The position numbers were made by a program, and so were the translations under genes. A DNA stretch of 64,000 bases from Rurimicrobium sp040387755 (lineage in GTDB: Bacteria > Bacteroidota > Bacteroidia > Chitinophagales > Chitinophagaceae). The stretch's first letter is position 1; each line of letters begins with the position of its first letter. Positions 34,650-43,237 of the stretch are shown here, piece after piece. The notes beneath the pieces were generated by a model. It was not told where the DNA came from. It ran no database searches and saw only the letters and a list, made by a program, of their open reading frames with translations. Where the stretch lies: the NCBI GenBank assembly GCA_040387755.1, contig JAZKDB010000002.1, positions 1 through 64,000 on the forward strand, in the 5' to 3' direction.

Positions 34650-35552
34650 ATGATTCAACACATTAAAAACATCACTGTAGTAGGCTCTGGTACTATGGGC
34701 AACGGTATTTGTCATGTATTTGCACAAGCAGGCTTTAAAGTAAGCATGATGGATATCAATCAGGCTGCTATGGACAAAGCTTTGGCAACTATCGGCAAAA
34801 ATATGGATCGTCAGATAGCTAAAGGCACAATGACTGAAGAAGCAAAGGCAGCAGCTTTGGCCAATATAAATACTTATACAGATATGGCCACAGCAGTTAA
34901 AGATGCTGATTTGGTAGTTGAGGCAGCAACAGAAAATATTGACCTTAAAGTAAAAATATTTCAACAACTGGATGAACTTTCTCCTGAAAAGACAATTTTA
35001 GCCTCAAATACATCTTCGATATCGCTTACGCGCATTGCTTCTCATACAAAGCGTCCGGGAAAAGTAATCGGAATGCACTTTATGAATCCTGTACCCGTAA
35101 TGAAATTGGTAGAGATTATCAATGGTTATGCTACTGATCAGGAAGTAACGGACATCATTCGCGAATTGTCCACATTTATTGGTAAAGTTCCTTGTGTGGT
35201 AAATGATTTTCCCGGATTTATTTCGAACAGAATATTGATGCCTTTAATTAATGAAGCAATTCTGGCCTTACAGGAAGGTGTTGCCAATATTGAAGACATT
35301 GATACGATTATGAAATTAGGTATGGCGCATCCAATGGGACCATTGCAGCTTGCTGATTTTATTGGTCTTGATACATGCTTTAGCATAATGAATGTACTGC
35401 ACATGGGCTTTGGAAACCAAAAGTATGCTCCGGCAACTTTGCTGGCCAATATGGTACAGGCAGGATACCTTGGAGTGAAATCCGGCGAAGGTTTTTATAA
35501 GTATACACCTGGTAGCAAAGAAATGGTTGTTAGTAGCCGCTTCAAAAAATAG
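34650..35552 (+). CDS. 3-hydroxybutyryl-CoA dehydrogenase (3-hydroxyacyl-CoA dehydrogenase family)
   Basis: NAD(P)-linked oxidation of 3-hydroxyacyl-CoA to 3-oxoacyl-CoA. The Rossmann motif G12-S-G14-T-M-G17 opens the protein; SNTSSISLTRIA and GMHFMNPVPVMKLVEII with the catalytic His, then PGFISNRILMPLINEA, are family marks. At 300 aa it is the single-domain form (Hbd/PaaH type), not a fusion with enoyl-CoA hydratase. It serves fatty-acid or butyrate metabolism. A strong terminator follows. Confidence 0.93.
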   Translation: MIQHIKNITVVGSGTMGNGICHVFAQAGFKVSMMDINQAAMDKALATIGKNMDRQIAKGTMTEEAKAAALANINTYTDMATAVKDADLVVEAATENIDLKVKIFQQLDELSPEKTILASNTSSISLTRIASHTKRPGKVIGMHFMNPVPVMKLVEIINGYATDQEVTDIIRELSTFIGKVPCVVNDFPGFISNRILMPLINEAILALQEGVANIEDIDTIMKLGMAHPMGPLQLADFIGLDTCFSIMNVLHMGFGNQKYAPATLLANMVQAGYLGVKSGEGFYKYTPGSKEMVVSSRFKK

Positions 35553-35569
35553 CTTAATTAATAACTTTT

Positions 35570-35616
35570 AAAAACCAAAAACAGGTGACCTAATCAGTTA
35601 CCTGTTTTTGGTTTTT
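35570..35616 (+). terminator. Strong hairpin terminator
   Basis: Arms AAAAACCAAAAACAGGT (35570-35586) and ACCTGTTTTTGGTTTTT (35600-35616); the inner GAC/GTT also pair, leaving a 7-nt loop. The A-rich and T-rich flanks would make it work in both directions. Confidence 0.85.
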
Positions 35617-35643
35617 AGCCTAATTTCATTACCTTCAATTATC

Positions 35644-36201
35644 ATGAATTTTCAGCCATTTCCAGTTTTAGAGACAGACAGATTGTTATTAAGGCATATA
35701 GACGAAAAGGATGCCGCAGATATATTTCTTATTCGTTCGGATGCCGAAGTGATGCGTTATATACCAAGGCCAATAGCCAAAACGTTGGATGATGTTTATG
35801 CACTAATAGAATTATTAGAAACCTTTCTTTCAAAAGGTGAAAGAATTAATTGGGGTATTATTCTCAAGGAAACCAATCAGTTAGTTGGAATGATTGGTTA
35901 TGTAAATATTAAGCCAGACCATTTCAGGGCAGAGGTGGGCTATGCTTTGGCGGCGGCTCATCATAGAAAGGGAATTATGCGTGAAGCACTTGTTCGTATT
36001 ATTCAATTCGGTTTTAACGAAATGCAATTACATTCTATCGAGGCAATTGTAGATGCCGATAACAAGGCTTCAAGCCAATTATTGCTGGATGTGGGTTTTA
36101 AGCAGGAGGCCTATTTCAGAGAAGATTTTTATTTTAATGTAAGCTTTCGCAATTCTGTTCATTATGGTTTGCTGGGTACTGATATTATACTTACCAAGTA
36201 A
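35644..36201 (+). CDS. GNAT family N-acetyltransferase (RimJ/RimL-like)
   Basis: A 185-aa acetyl-CoA-dependent acyltransferase starting MNFQPFPVLETDRLLLRHIDEKDA, with the acceptor region YIPRPIAKT and the acetyl-CoA loop VGYALAAAHHRKGIMREAL, typical of RimJ/RimL-type GNATs. An upstream in-frame TTG at 35608 lies inside the terminator hairpin and is rejected. The substrate may be a ribosomal protein N-terminus or a small amine. Confidence 0.85.
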   Translation: MNFQPFPVLETDRLLLRHIDEKDAADIFLIRSDAEVMRYIPRPIAKTLDDVYALIELLETFLSKGERINWGIILKETNQLVGMIGYVNIKPDHFRAEVGYALAAAHHRKGIMREALVRIIQFGFNEMQLHSIEAIVDADNKASSQLLLDVGFKQEAYFREDFYFNVSFRNSVHYGLLGTDIILTK

Positions 36202-36293
36202 TTATTGTGGGATTAATACAAACATCCTGCTGCGACTTCTTTATGAAAAGTGAATAATGCTTTGTGATGCATCTATTTACACCTCAAATGATT

Positions 36294-36301
36294 TAGGTTT
36301 G
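36294..36301 (+). promoter_or_regulatory. TAnnTTTG -7 element (TAGGTTTG)
   Basis: Exact -7 match 17 nt before the TTG start of the LptF/G-like gene, leaving a leader of about 11 nt. It heads the three-gene envelope operon. Confidence 0.5.
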
Positions 36302-36318
36302 TACAAATTTTCAGGGAC

Positions 36319-37761
36319 TTGTTCAAAAAGATTGACATACTTATTACCAGAAGCTTTATTGGGCCATTTATCGTTACTTTTTTTGTAATGCTATTTGTGC
36401 TCACCATGCAGTTTTTTTGGCTGTACATGGACGAGCTTATTGGCAAAGGTTTTGGTGTGATTCTTATTTTGAAAATGCTGGTGTATATGTCTACCACACT
36501 GGTTCCACTTGCGTTGCCATTGGCTGTATTGCTGGCGTCTATTATGACATTTGGTAATATGGGCGAAAATTATGAACTCGTCGCTATAAAGTCTTCCGGA
36601 GTTTCTCTTTTACGAATAATGAAACCATTATTCATACTGATGATTTTTATTAGTGGCTTTGCTTTTTTTGTCAGTAATAATTTGATTCCGGTTGCCAGTT
36701 TAAAAGCTTATACATTACTCTATGATTTGAGAAACTCAAAACTGTCGTTGAGTATGCGTGAGGGGCAATTTAATAATGAAATCAATGGTTATGCAATAAG
36801 AGTTGGTAGCAAGAGCAAAGACGGAAAGCAAATCAAGAACATTATTATTTATGATAACTCTGGAGGCGTAGGTAACGACAAATTGATTTTGGCCAAAGAA
36901 GGGGAAATGATGTCTTCGCCAGATAAGCGATATCTGATTTTCAGACTTAGAGATGGCTGGCGTTATGAAGAAGCTATAAATGGGAAAGGCGGAGCAAACA
37001 GCTATTCACAGATAAGAATGCACTTTAAGGAGTCTGACAAAATTTTTGATATGTCTTCATTTAAAGTGCAGAAGACAGATGAGAACACGATGAAGGGAGG
37101 TCAGGCAATGATGAATGTATCTCAACTCATTGTAAATATAGATAGTGTTAAGAAATCTAAACCCAAAGAGTCCGAAAGATATAATTACGAACTAAAAAAC
37201 TACCTGAGCATTAAATCGGATTTGGCTCCTGAGTTAAAAAAGAGAATAGCAAAAAGTAAATCGTCAAAGTATGAAGGCCTTTTTTTGAACAGGATTCCAG
37301 ATTCTTTAAGAAGACAGGTTTTGGAGATTAGTGAGTCTCAGGCAAGAAGCACGAAGTTGTATACAGAGGTGACGGCTAAGACATTTGAGGTTTATGATGA
37401 TCAATTAACTAACCTTTCGATAGAGTTGCACAGGAAGTTTTCGTTATCATTTGCTTGTCTGTTGCTTTACCTTATTGGGGCACCACTAGGAGCCATTATA
37501 CGCAAAGGTGGTATTGGTTTGCCATTAATTGTAGCTGTTGTGTTTTTTGTTGCTTATTTTATCACATCCAAAACGGGCGAATCTCTGGCCAGTACTAAGG
37601 ATGTTTCACCTTTTTTGGGTATGTGGATGTCATCTTTTATGTTATTGCCATTTGCATTTGTTTTTATCAGGGCAGCACTTAATGACTCAAAAATGTTTAG
37701 CAAAGATTGGTATACGCGCAATTTAGAAAAATTGACTTTGCGTTTTAAAAAAAATAAATAA
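36319..37761 (+). CDS. LptF/LptG family permease (YjgP/YjgQ)
   Basis: Inner-membrane permease subunit of the lipopolysaccharide transport ABC system. The 480-aa protein has membrane helices at about 15-35, 50-75, 95-120 and three near the C-terminus (about 375-450), with a large periplasmic beta-jellyroll between. The start is TTG at 36319, giving (M)FKKIDILITRSFIGPF; the N-terminal pattern matches the family. Bacteroidota usually have separate LptF and LptG proteins; only one is in this window. It heads an operon with PAP2 (11-nt gap) and ArnT-like genes. Confidence 0.88.
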   Translation: MFKKIDILITRSFIGPFIVTFFVMLFVLTMQFFWLYMDELIGKGFGVILILKMLVYMSTTLVPLALPLAVLLASIMTFGNMGENYELVAIKSSGVSLLRIMKPLFILMIFISGFAFFVSNNLIPVASLKAYTLLYDLRNSKLSLSMREGQFNNEINGYAIRVGSKSKDGKQIKNIIIYDNSGGVGNDKLILAKEGEMMSSPDKRYLIFRLRDGWRYEEAINGKGGANSYSQIRMHFKESDKIFDMSSFKVQKTDENTMKGGQAMMNVSQLIVNIDSVKKSKPKESERYNYELKNYLSIKSDLAPELKKRIAKSKSSKYEGLFLNRIPDSLRRQVLEISESQARSTKLYTEVTAKTFEVYDDQLTNLSIELHRKFSLSFACLLLYLIGAPLGAIIRKGGIGLPLIVAVVFFVAYFITSKTGESLASTKDVSPFLGMWMSSFMLLPFAFVFIRAALNDSKMFSKDWYTRNLEKLTLRFKKNK

Positions 37762-37772
37762 TAATTTCTCTC

Positions 37773-38417
37773 GTGAAATCTGTTTTCTCAAAGCATTTTA
37801 ATCTCTACTTTTTTGTTCCATTCTTTTTGTGGTGCATGGTGGGTGCTTATTTGTTATTTCGTTTTGACAGTACCACTTTGTTTGCTTTTATTAATAATCA
37901 TTACAATCCGGCTAGCGACAGAATAATGGAGTGGGCCAGTAAAGTAGGCGAAGGATGGATGATTGCTGTTATCTGTGTTACTTTCTTTTTGTTTAAACCT
38001 TTTCGAAACCCCTGGTTCTTTGCTACTGCGGTTTTGTGTACAGTTTTACCTGCTCTGATTACGCAGTTAATCAAATTTCAGATGGCTGCACCACGGCCAA
38101 TGACTGTTTATCAAAATCAGAATTGGGTACACCATCTGGATCATTGGGATTTATTGCATAACAACAGTTTTCCTTCAGGTCATACTACAGGTGCATTTAG
38201 TTTTCTTTGTCTGCTTTCTTGTGTTATTCCACAAAAGTATTGGCCGATAGGTTTTGTTTTTTTTGTTTTAGCATTGGCTGTTGGATATGCAAGGGTATAT
38301 CTGGCAGCACATTTTTTTCGGGATGTTTATTTCGGGTCTATAATAGGGACTGTATTTTCCTTTATTATCTGCTTATTGGTTTTTTATTTTAAGGATAAAA
38401 GAGAACAGCGATTATAG
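37773..38417 (+). CDS. PAP2 superfamily phosphatase
   Basis: Membrane phosphatase of 214 aa with the three PAP2 motifs: KFQMAAPRP, FPSGHTTG and ARVYLAAHFFRDV (SR-x5-H-x3-D type). Six membrane segments are visible. Known members dephosphorylate undecaprenyl pyrophosphate, phosphatidate or lipid A. The start codon is GTG. Its position between LptF/G and ArnT-like genes favours lipid A 1- or 4'-phosphate removal or carrier recycling (inference). Confidence 0.88.
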   Translation: MKSVFSKHFNLYFFVPFFLWCMVGAYLLFRFDSTTLFAFINNHYNPASDRIMEWASKVGEGWMIAVICVTFFLFKPFRNPWFFATAVLCTVLPALITQLIKFQMAAPRPMTVYQNQNWVHHLDHWDLLHNNSFPSGHTTGAFSFLCLLSCVIPQKYWPIGFVFFVLALAVGYARVYLAAHFFRDVYFGSIIGTVFSFIICLLVFYFKDKREQRL

Positions 38418-38441
38418 TTGTTTTCTTAAAATTTGAGCCTT

Positions 38442-40058
38442 ATGAATTCTGCAATACGATACATACAAATAGCTTTTCTTTCCCTCATTTTGTTTGTCCC
38501 TTTTCTGGGGCAAGTTCATCTGTTTGATTGGGATGAAATCAATTTTGCTGAATGTGCCCGCGAGATGATTGTCAGCAAGGATTATCTGCGTATGCAAATA
38601 GATTTCAAGCCATTTTACGAAAAGCCTCCCTTGTTTATTTGGCTGCAGGTACTCAGTATGAAGGTTTTTGGCATCAATGAGTTTGCCGCCCGTTTCCCTA
38701 ATGCAATAGCTGGATTTATTACTTTAATGTCCTTATTTTATGTAGGAAAAAAAGTGGCCAATGAAAAAGTGGCTTACTGGTGGGTATTGTTATATGTGGC
38801 ATCCTGGCTACCTCATTTCTATTTCAAAACAGGGATTATTGACCCTCTTTTCAATCTTTTCATTTTTCTTGCATTTTTTCAGGTATATAGCCTCCGACAG
38901 AATCCTTCAAAAGCTATGCACGTGCTGCTTGCAGGCATTTTTATTGGTTTAGCTGTATTAACCAAAGGTCCGGTAGCTATATTGGTTTCTGTACTTAGTT
39001 TCGGCGTATATATTATTGTGAACCGAGGGGCGAAGGGTTATCACTGGATGCAGCTGTCAGGTATTGCCATAATAGCGCTTGCTGTTACTTCTATATGGTT
39101 TGGAATAGAATTGATGCAGAATGGCCCGACCTTTCTTAAGGAGTTCCTGAGCTATCAGGCAGGACTTTTTTCTCAGAATATTGCTGACCATGAAGAGCCT
39201 TGGTTTTATCACCCTATCGTATTGCTGATAGGGTGTTTTCCAGCCTCCCTGTTTTTGTTTCAATACACATTGAACCGAAATGTCAACAGGCATAGTGGAT
39301 CTGATTTTTCGCGCTGGATGTGGATTTTGTTTTGGGTTGTGCTCATTTTGTTTTCGATTGTCAAAACAAAGATTGTACATTATTCATCCCTTTGTTATTA
39401 TCCGCTTACATTTTTAACTGCTATACAGTTGTATCGGCTAAGTGAACGCCAAATACAACTCAAAAAATGGATACCTGTTTTACTGTTGATTATCGGGTCT
39501 GTCTGGGGTATTTTGCTTACTGCTCTTCCTCTCGTCGGTATTTATAAAGACAAATTATTGCCTTTAATCAAAGACCCTTTTGCAGTAGCTAATTTACAGG
39601 CAAATGTTTCCTGGAGTATAGCTGAATCCTTGATTGGTTTGATTTACCTGATTGGAATTTGGGTGTCTGTATTGCTGCTAAAAAGCAACTTTAAGAAAGG
39701 AATAACTTTGCTTTGTTTGCTGCAAGTGGTCATGATTCAAATAACGATGCTCCACTTTACACCTAAAATTGAAGCCTATTCGCAAGGAGCTGCATTAGAG
39801 TTTTATGAAAGCAAGAAAGGCCGGGATGTGTATATTCAAGTTTTGGGTTTTAGAAGTTATGCCTATTTGTTTTATGCTCAGAAGAATGTAATAAGCAGGC
39901 CAGAATATTACAATCAGGATTGGCTTTTGGGTGGTAATGTTGATAAACCTGTCTTTTTGGTTACAAAGATTCAGGATGCAGATCAATATCGGAATATGCC
40001 CAAACTAAAGGTTCTTTATGAAAAAAATGGTTTCGTTTTCTTTCAGAGGTTGCCCTGA
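38442..40058 (+). CDS. ArnT-like glycosyltransferase (GT-C, PMT/GT83 family)
   Basis: Polytopic enzyme of 538 aa with the acidic first periplasmic loop DWDEINFAECAREM (residues 26-39), FYEKPPLFIWLQ and about 11-12 helices, as in ArnT and related dolichyl/undecaprenyl-phosphate sugar transferases. ArnT moves aminoarabinose from undecaprenyl phosphate to lipid A; here the sugar is unknown. An in-frame TTG at 38433 would add three residues; ATG 38442 is preferred. It is the third gene of the envelope operon. Confidence 0.85.
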   Translation: MNSAIRYIQIAFLSLILFVPFLGQVHLFDWDEINFAECAREMIVSKDYLRMQIDFKPFYEKPPLFIWLQVLSMKVFGINEFAARFPNAIAGFITLMSLFYVGKKVANEKVAYWWVLLYVASWLPHFYFKTGIIDPLFNLFIFLAFFQVYSLRQNPSKAMHVLLAGIFIGLAVLTKGPVAILVSVLSFGVYIIVNRGAKGYHWMQLSGIAIIALAVTSIWFGIELMQNGPTFLKEFLSYQAGLFSQNIADHEEPWFYHPIVLLIGCFPASLFLFQYTLNRNVNRHSGSDFSRWMWILFWVVLILFSIVKTKIVHYSSLCYYPLTFLTAIQLYRLSERQIQLKKWIPVLLLIIGSVWGILLTALPLVGIYKDKLLPLIKDPFAVANLQANVSWSIAESLIGLIYLIGIWVSVLLLKSNFKKGITLLCLLQVVMIQITMLHFTPKIEAYSQGAALEFYESKKGRDVYIQVLGFRSYAYLFYAQKNVISRPEYYNQDWLLGGNVDKPVFLVTKIQDADQYRNMPKLKVLYEKNGFVFFQRLP

Positions 40059-40087
40059 TTTACTTTAAGCTTAAAACAAATTAAACA

Positions 40088-41011
40088 ATGAGCAAGATTT
40101 TTGCAATTGCCATTCATGGTGGAGCGGGAACAATTTCGCGGGAAAGTATGAATGAAGACAAATTCAAGGCTTATACACTGGGTCTGAAAAATGCTTTGGA
40201 TGCTGCCTACGAGCTTCTGGCAGCAGGTGGTTCAAGTCTTGATGCTGTGGAGCTTGCTGTAATGAAGCTTGAAGATTGCCCATTATTTAATGCAGGAAAA
40301 GGTGCTGTATTTAATAATGCAGGAAAGCATGAAATGGATGCGGCAATTATGAACGGATTGGATAAAACGGCGGGTGCTGTGTGCGGTATTGCAGGTGCCC
40401 GAAATCCGGTTCAGGTGGCAAGGGCTGTAATGGAACGAACCGAGCATGTATTGTTATCAGGCAACGGTGCAGAGGTTTTTGCACGGGAGATGAATCTACC
40501 TATGGAAAATGAAGACTATTTTTTCAGTCAGTTTAGGTATGACCAATGGAAGGAGGCCCTGTCTGAAGGAAAGATTCAGTTAGATCACAGCGAGAAGAAA
40601 ATGGGTACCGTAGGTGCTGTTGCATTGGATATGAACGGAAATTTGGCGGCCGCTACTTCAACAGGAGGAATGACGAATAAAAAGTATGGCAGAGTAGGGG
40701 ATAGCCCATTAATTGGTGCCGGCACCTGGGCCGATAATCGTACCTGTGCTGTCAGTTGCACCGGTCATGGCGAATTATTTATTCGTAGTGTAGTTGCTTA
40801 TGATATTGCATGCCTGATTGAGTATAAAGGATTATCACTTTCTGAGGCTTGCTACAAAGTAGTGATGGAAAAACTGGTGGCTATTGACGGTGAAGGTGGT
40901 TTGGTGGCTATTGATAAAGAAGGTAATATTCAGATGCCCTTTAACAGTTCGGGCATGTACAGAGCCATGCGCAAAAGTGATGGCGCTTCTGAATTGGCTA
41001 TTTATAAATAA
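40088..41011 (+). CDS. iaaA: Isoaspartyl peptidase / L-asparaginase (Ntn-hydrolase, type III)
   Basis: N-terminal-nucleophile hydrolase of 307 aa that cleaves itself before Thr174 (G-T-V-G motif) into two chains. GGAGTISR, LEDCPLFNAGKGAVFNNAGKHEMDA and TSTGGMTNKKYGRVGDSPLIGAGT are family signatures. It hydrolyses beta-aspartyl dipeptides, including beta-Asp-Arg from cyanophycin. It converges with the cyanophycinase gene 13 nt away; together they form a cyanophycin-use module. No signal peptide, so cytoplasmic. Confidence 0.92.
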   Translation: MSKIFAIAIHGGAGTISRESMNEDKFKAYTLGLKNALDAAYELLAAGGSSLDAVELAVMKLEDCPLFNAGKGAVFNNAGKHEMDAAIMNGLDKTAGAVCGIAGARNPVQVARAVMERTEHVLLSGNGAEVFAREMNLPMENEDYFFSQFRYDQWKEALSEGKIQLDHSEKKMGTVGAVALDMNGNLAAATSTGGMTNKKYGRVGDSPLIGAGTWADNRTCAVSCTGHGELFIRSVVAYDIACLIEYKGLSLSEACYKVVMEKLVAIDGEGGLVAIDKEGNIQMPFNSSGMYRAMRKSDGASELAIYK

Positions 41012-41024
41012 TTAGTTAGATTGT

Positions 41025-41906
41025 TTAAGATTCGTCGTCATCAATGATGACAACTTCCAGGCCGGTATATTGTCTGCTTTTGATATCGAATTTATCACCT
41101 TTCGATAGCATATGTACAACGATATTCTCAATTGAAATTGGTTGGCCAAAACGTATATCAGCAATATTGTTGTACTCGATGAATTTGCCATCTATGATAA
41201 CCACACTTCCCGAACCGATTACCTGTAATTCTGTTCCATTACGAACGATTACTCCTGTGTCTTCACCAAGACCAATACCCAGAGCACCTGGTTGGGCTGC
41301 TACGGCTTGTGCCAGACGATTAAATCTGCCACGTTTGTCGAAGTGAGAATCAATCACCACATCCTGCAGGAAACCCAGACCAGTAGTGATTTTTACTTCT
41401 CCTTTCAGGTGCGCTTTATCAGCACTGCCTTCATAAATCATTGTATTACTCATAGCCATTGCACCGGCACTGGTTCCGGCGATGACAAATTGCTCATCAT
41501 TATATTTTTGCTTGATGAGGGTCAATAAATCTGTACCGCCAAAAATGGAGGAAAGTCGTAATTGATTGCCTCCGCTGAACATCACGCAATTGCATTGGCG
41601 GATACGTTCTATATACTCTGGATTGAGTGCGTCTTCTCTGTTGCGGATACGTATATGGCCTACATTAAGGCAGTCCAGTTTGCTGAAAGCATCTCTGTAA
41701 TTTTCGGCCACTTCATCAGGAATCATTGATGCCGTGGTGATAACTTCTACCCGAGGCTCTTGCTCAGGTCCAATTAAAGAAATAATATTTTTGAGAATAC
41801 CGAGTTCAAAAAATGCTAACCTGTTTCTATCTATAATTCCTTTTTCGAGGTCAGTTCCTTTGTCTTCAGCGCCACCTACTGATACCAGAAATCCTTGGGG
41901 AGTCAT
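41025..41906 (-). CDS. cphB: Cyanophycinase (peptidase S51)
   Basis: A serine peptidase of 293 aa that cuts cyanophycin (multi-Arg-poly-Asp) to beta-Asp-Arg. The nucleophile elbow is GTSAGA with Ser146. With the known Synechocystis CphB triad (S132, H174, E201), the same spacings give H188 and E215, and both residues are indeed H and E here. No secretion signal, so intracellular. It is adjacent and convergent to the isoaspartyl peptidase gene. No cphA (synthetase) is seen in the window. Confidence 0.92.
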   Translation of the reverse strand: MTPQGFLVSVGGAEDKGTDLEKGIIDRNRLAFFELGILKNIISLIGPEQEPRVEVITTASMIPDEVAENYRDAFSKLDCLNVGHIRIRNREDALNPEYIERIRQCNCVMFSGGNQLRLSSIFGGTDLLTLIKQKYNDEQFVIAGTSAGAMAMSNTMIYEGSADKAHLKGEVKITTGLGFLQDVVIDSHFDKRGRFNRLAQAVAAQPGALGIGLGEDTGVIVRNGTELQVIGSGSVVIIDGKFIEYNNIADIRFGQPISIENIVVHMLSKGDKFDIKSRQYTGLEVVIIDDDES

Positions 41907-41932
41907 TAACTATATCATTTGATAAGAGACTT

Positions 41933-41940
41933 CAAAGGTA
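41933..41940 (-). promoter_or_regulatory. TAnnTTTG -7 element of cphB (minus strand TACCTTTG)
   Basis: Exact -7 match on the minus strand, 26 nt upstream of the cphB ATG. Confidence 0.5.
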
Positions 41941-42024
41941 CTGTTTTTAACGTCGGGCTGCATTATTTTTTAACCCAAAAATAATATTGTGGATAAGCTG
42001 TGCAATGAATTTTTAACAATAGAA

Positions 42025-42052
42025 AAGCAGCAGACTATAGGTGCTGCTGCTT
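42025..42052 (-). terminator. ssb terminator
   Basis: Inverted repeat AAGCAGCAG / CTGCTGCTT (9 bp, 10-nt loop). On the minus strand it is followed by TTTCT, and it lies 21 nt after the ssb stop. Confidence 0.65.
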
Positions 42053-42073
42053 AAAAATATATCGGTTTACAGA

Positions 42074-42487
42074 CTAAAAACTCAAATTGTCATCTATTTT
42101 GTCAAAAGATACTTCTGTAGGACTGTCAGGCAACTCTGTTCTGCCCTCTGTTTCTTTGCGTTTATCCAGCATCACAAAGTTATCTGCCACTATTTCGGTG
42201 CTGCTTCTTTTTATCTTGTCTTTATCTTCCCAATTACGATAACGAATTCTGCCTTCTACATAAATCATGCTGCCTTTATGAAGGAATTTCTGCGCTAATT
42301 CTGCCAATCCACGCCATAAAACTACTGTATGCCATTCAGTATGAGACACCGTATTTCCATTTTTGTCTTTATGGTTTTCGGTAGTGGCCAATGGGAATTT
42401 TGCAACTACCAGATTGCCTTCCAATATCTGTATTTCAGGGTCTTTACCCACGTTGCCGATGAGTGTTACTTTGTTTACTCCTCTCAT
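42074..42487 (-). CDS. ssb: Single-stranded DNA-binding protein
   Basis: A 137-aa OB-fold protein starting MRGVNKVTLIGNVGKDPEI, with WHTVVLWRGLAELAQKFLHKGSMIYVEGRIRYR, the SSB signature. The C-terminal tip DDNLSF is a variant of the usual acidic DDDIPF tail that binds partners. Shorter than E. coli SSB because of a short linker, as is common in Bacteroidota. Single gene with its own terminator. Confidence 0.95.
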   Translation of the reverse strand: MRGVNKVTLIGNVGKDPEIQILEGNLVVAKFPLATTENHKDKNGNTVSHTEWHTVVLWRGLAELAQKFLHKGSMIYVEGRIRYRNWEDKDKIKRSSTEIVADNFVMLDKRKETEGRTELPDSPTEVSFDKIDDNLSF

Positions 42488-42646
42488 AATTGTCGCTATT
42501 GCTGAAAAATATTCCTTTAAAAGTAGAAAATATTTTTATAAATACTATAGCACCCCGATTTTTTTTATGCTAGTAAAGTCGATTTTAAAACAGACTTAAT
42601 CTATGAATGATTAATTGTATTTTGCAGCAATTATAAAATTTGACCC

Positions 42647-43162
42647 GTGACAGAACTGAAAATTATAAATCTACCTGCCTTTAAAGACATAAGGGGCTCC
42701 TTTGTCAAAACGTTTAATGAAAGCTTGTTTCAATCACTGGGTATTCAATTTCAACTTCGGGAAAGTTATTATTCAATTTCAGAATTAAACGTTATTCGGG
42801 GAATGCATTTTCAATTACCTCCTCATCACCATTCTAAAATTGTTTTTTGCCCGGTTGGTGCCATTCTTGATGTTGCTGTTGATTTACGCATGACCTCGCC
42901 AGATTATGGCAAATGTTTTGCACAAATCTTATCTGCAGAAAATCACAAGGCATATTATATTCCCGAAGGTTTTGCACATGGTTTCCGTTCTTTGACTCAG
43001 GATTCATTGACTTACTATTTAGTTTCGTCTGAATATCATGCAGCCTCAGATACCGGAATTGCTTTTGATAGTCTGAGTTTTGACTGGGAATGCCCTAATC
43101 CCGTTATGTCCGATCGGGATAAAAATTTTGTGTCTTTAAAAGATTTTAAAAGCCCATTTTAA
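42647..43162 (+). CDS. RmlC-like dTDP-4-dehydrorhamnose 3,5-epimerase family protein
   Basis: Cupin-fold epimerase of 171 aa, with DIRGSFVKTF, NVIRGMHFQLPP (catalytic His about residue 63), DLRMTSPDYGKCF, AYYIPEGFAHGF and the tyrosine in LTYYLVSSEYH. These are the substrate-binding landmarks of RmlC. The GTG start is supported by the start of the fold. Typical RmlC is about 180-190 aa. rmlA, rmlB and rmlD are not in the window, so the sugar could also be a related deoxyhexose. It likely supplies the surface glycan. Confidence 0.82.
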   Translation: MTELKIINLPAFKDIRGSFVKTFNESLFQSLGIQFQLRESYYSISELNVIRGMHFQLPPHHHSKIVFCPVGAILDVAVDLRMTSPDYGKCFAQILSAENHKAYYIPEGFAHGFRSLTQDSLTYYLVSSEYHAASDTGIAFDSLSFDWECPNPVMSDRDKNFVSLKDFKSPF

Positions 43163-43179
43163 AATTCTGGTAATAAAAA

Positions 43180-43216
43180 AGAGAAAAGCCTTTGTGTTAA
43201 ACAAAGGCTTTTCTCT
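43180..43216. terminator. Bidirectional terminator
   Basis: 15-bp perfect stem AGAGAAAAGCCTTTG / CAAAGGCTTTTCTCT with a 7-nt loop, between the convergent epimerase and TPR genes. It serves both. Confidence 0.85.
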
Positions 43217-43237
43217 TCTCTGAAGGGTATCGGGAAA

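Noticed and set aside
35608..35643. Longer N-terminus for the GNAT protein from TTG
   Set aside because: It would begin inside the hairpin terminator; the ATG at 35644 gives the normal family start.
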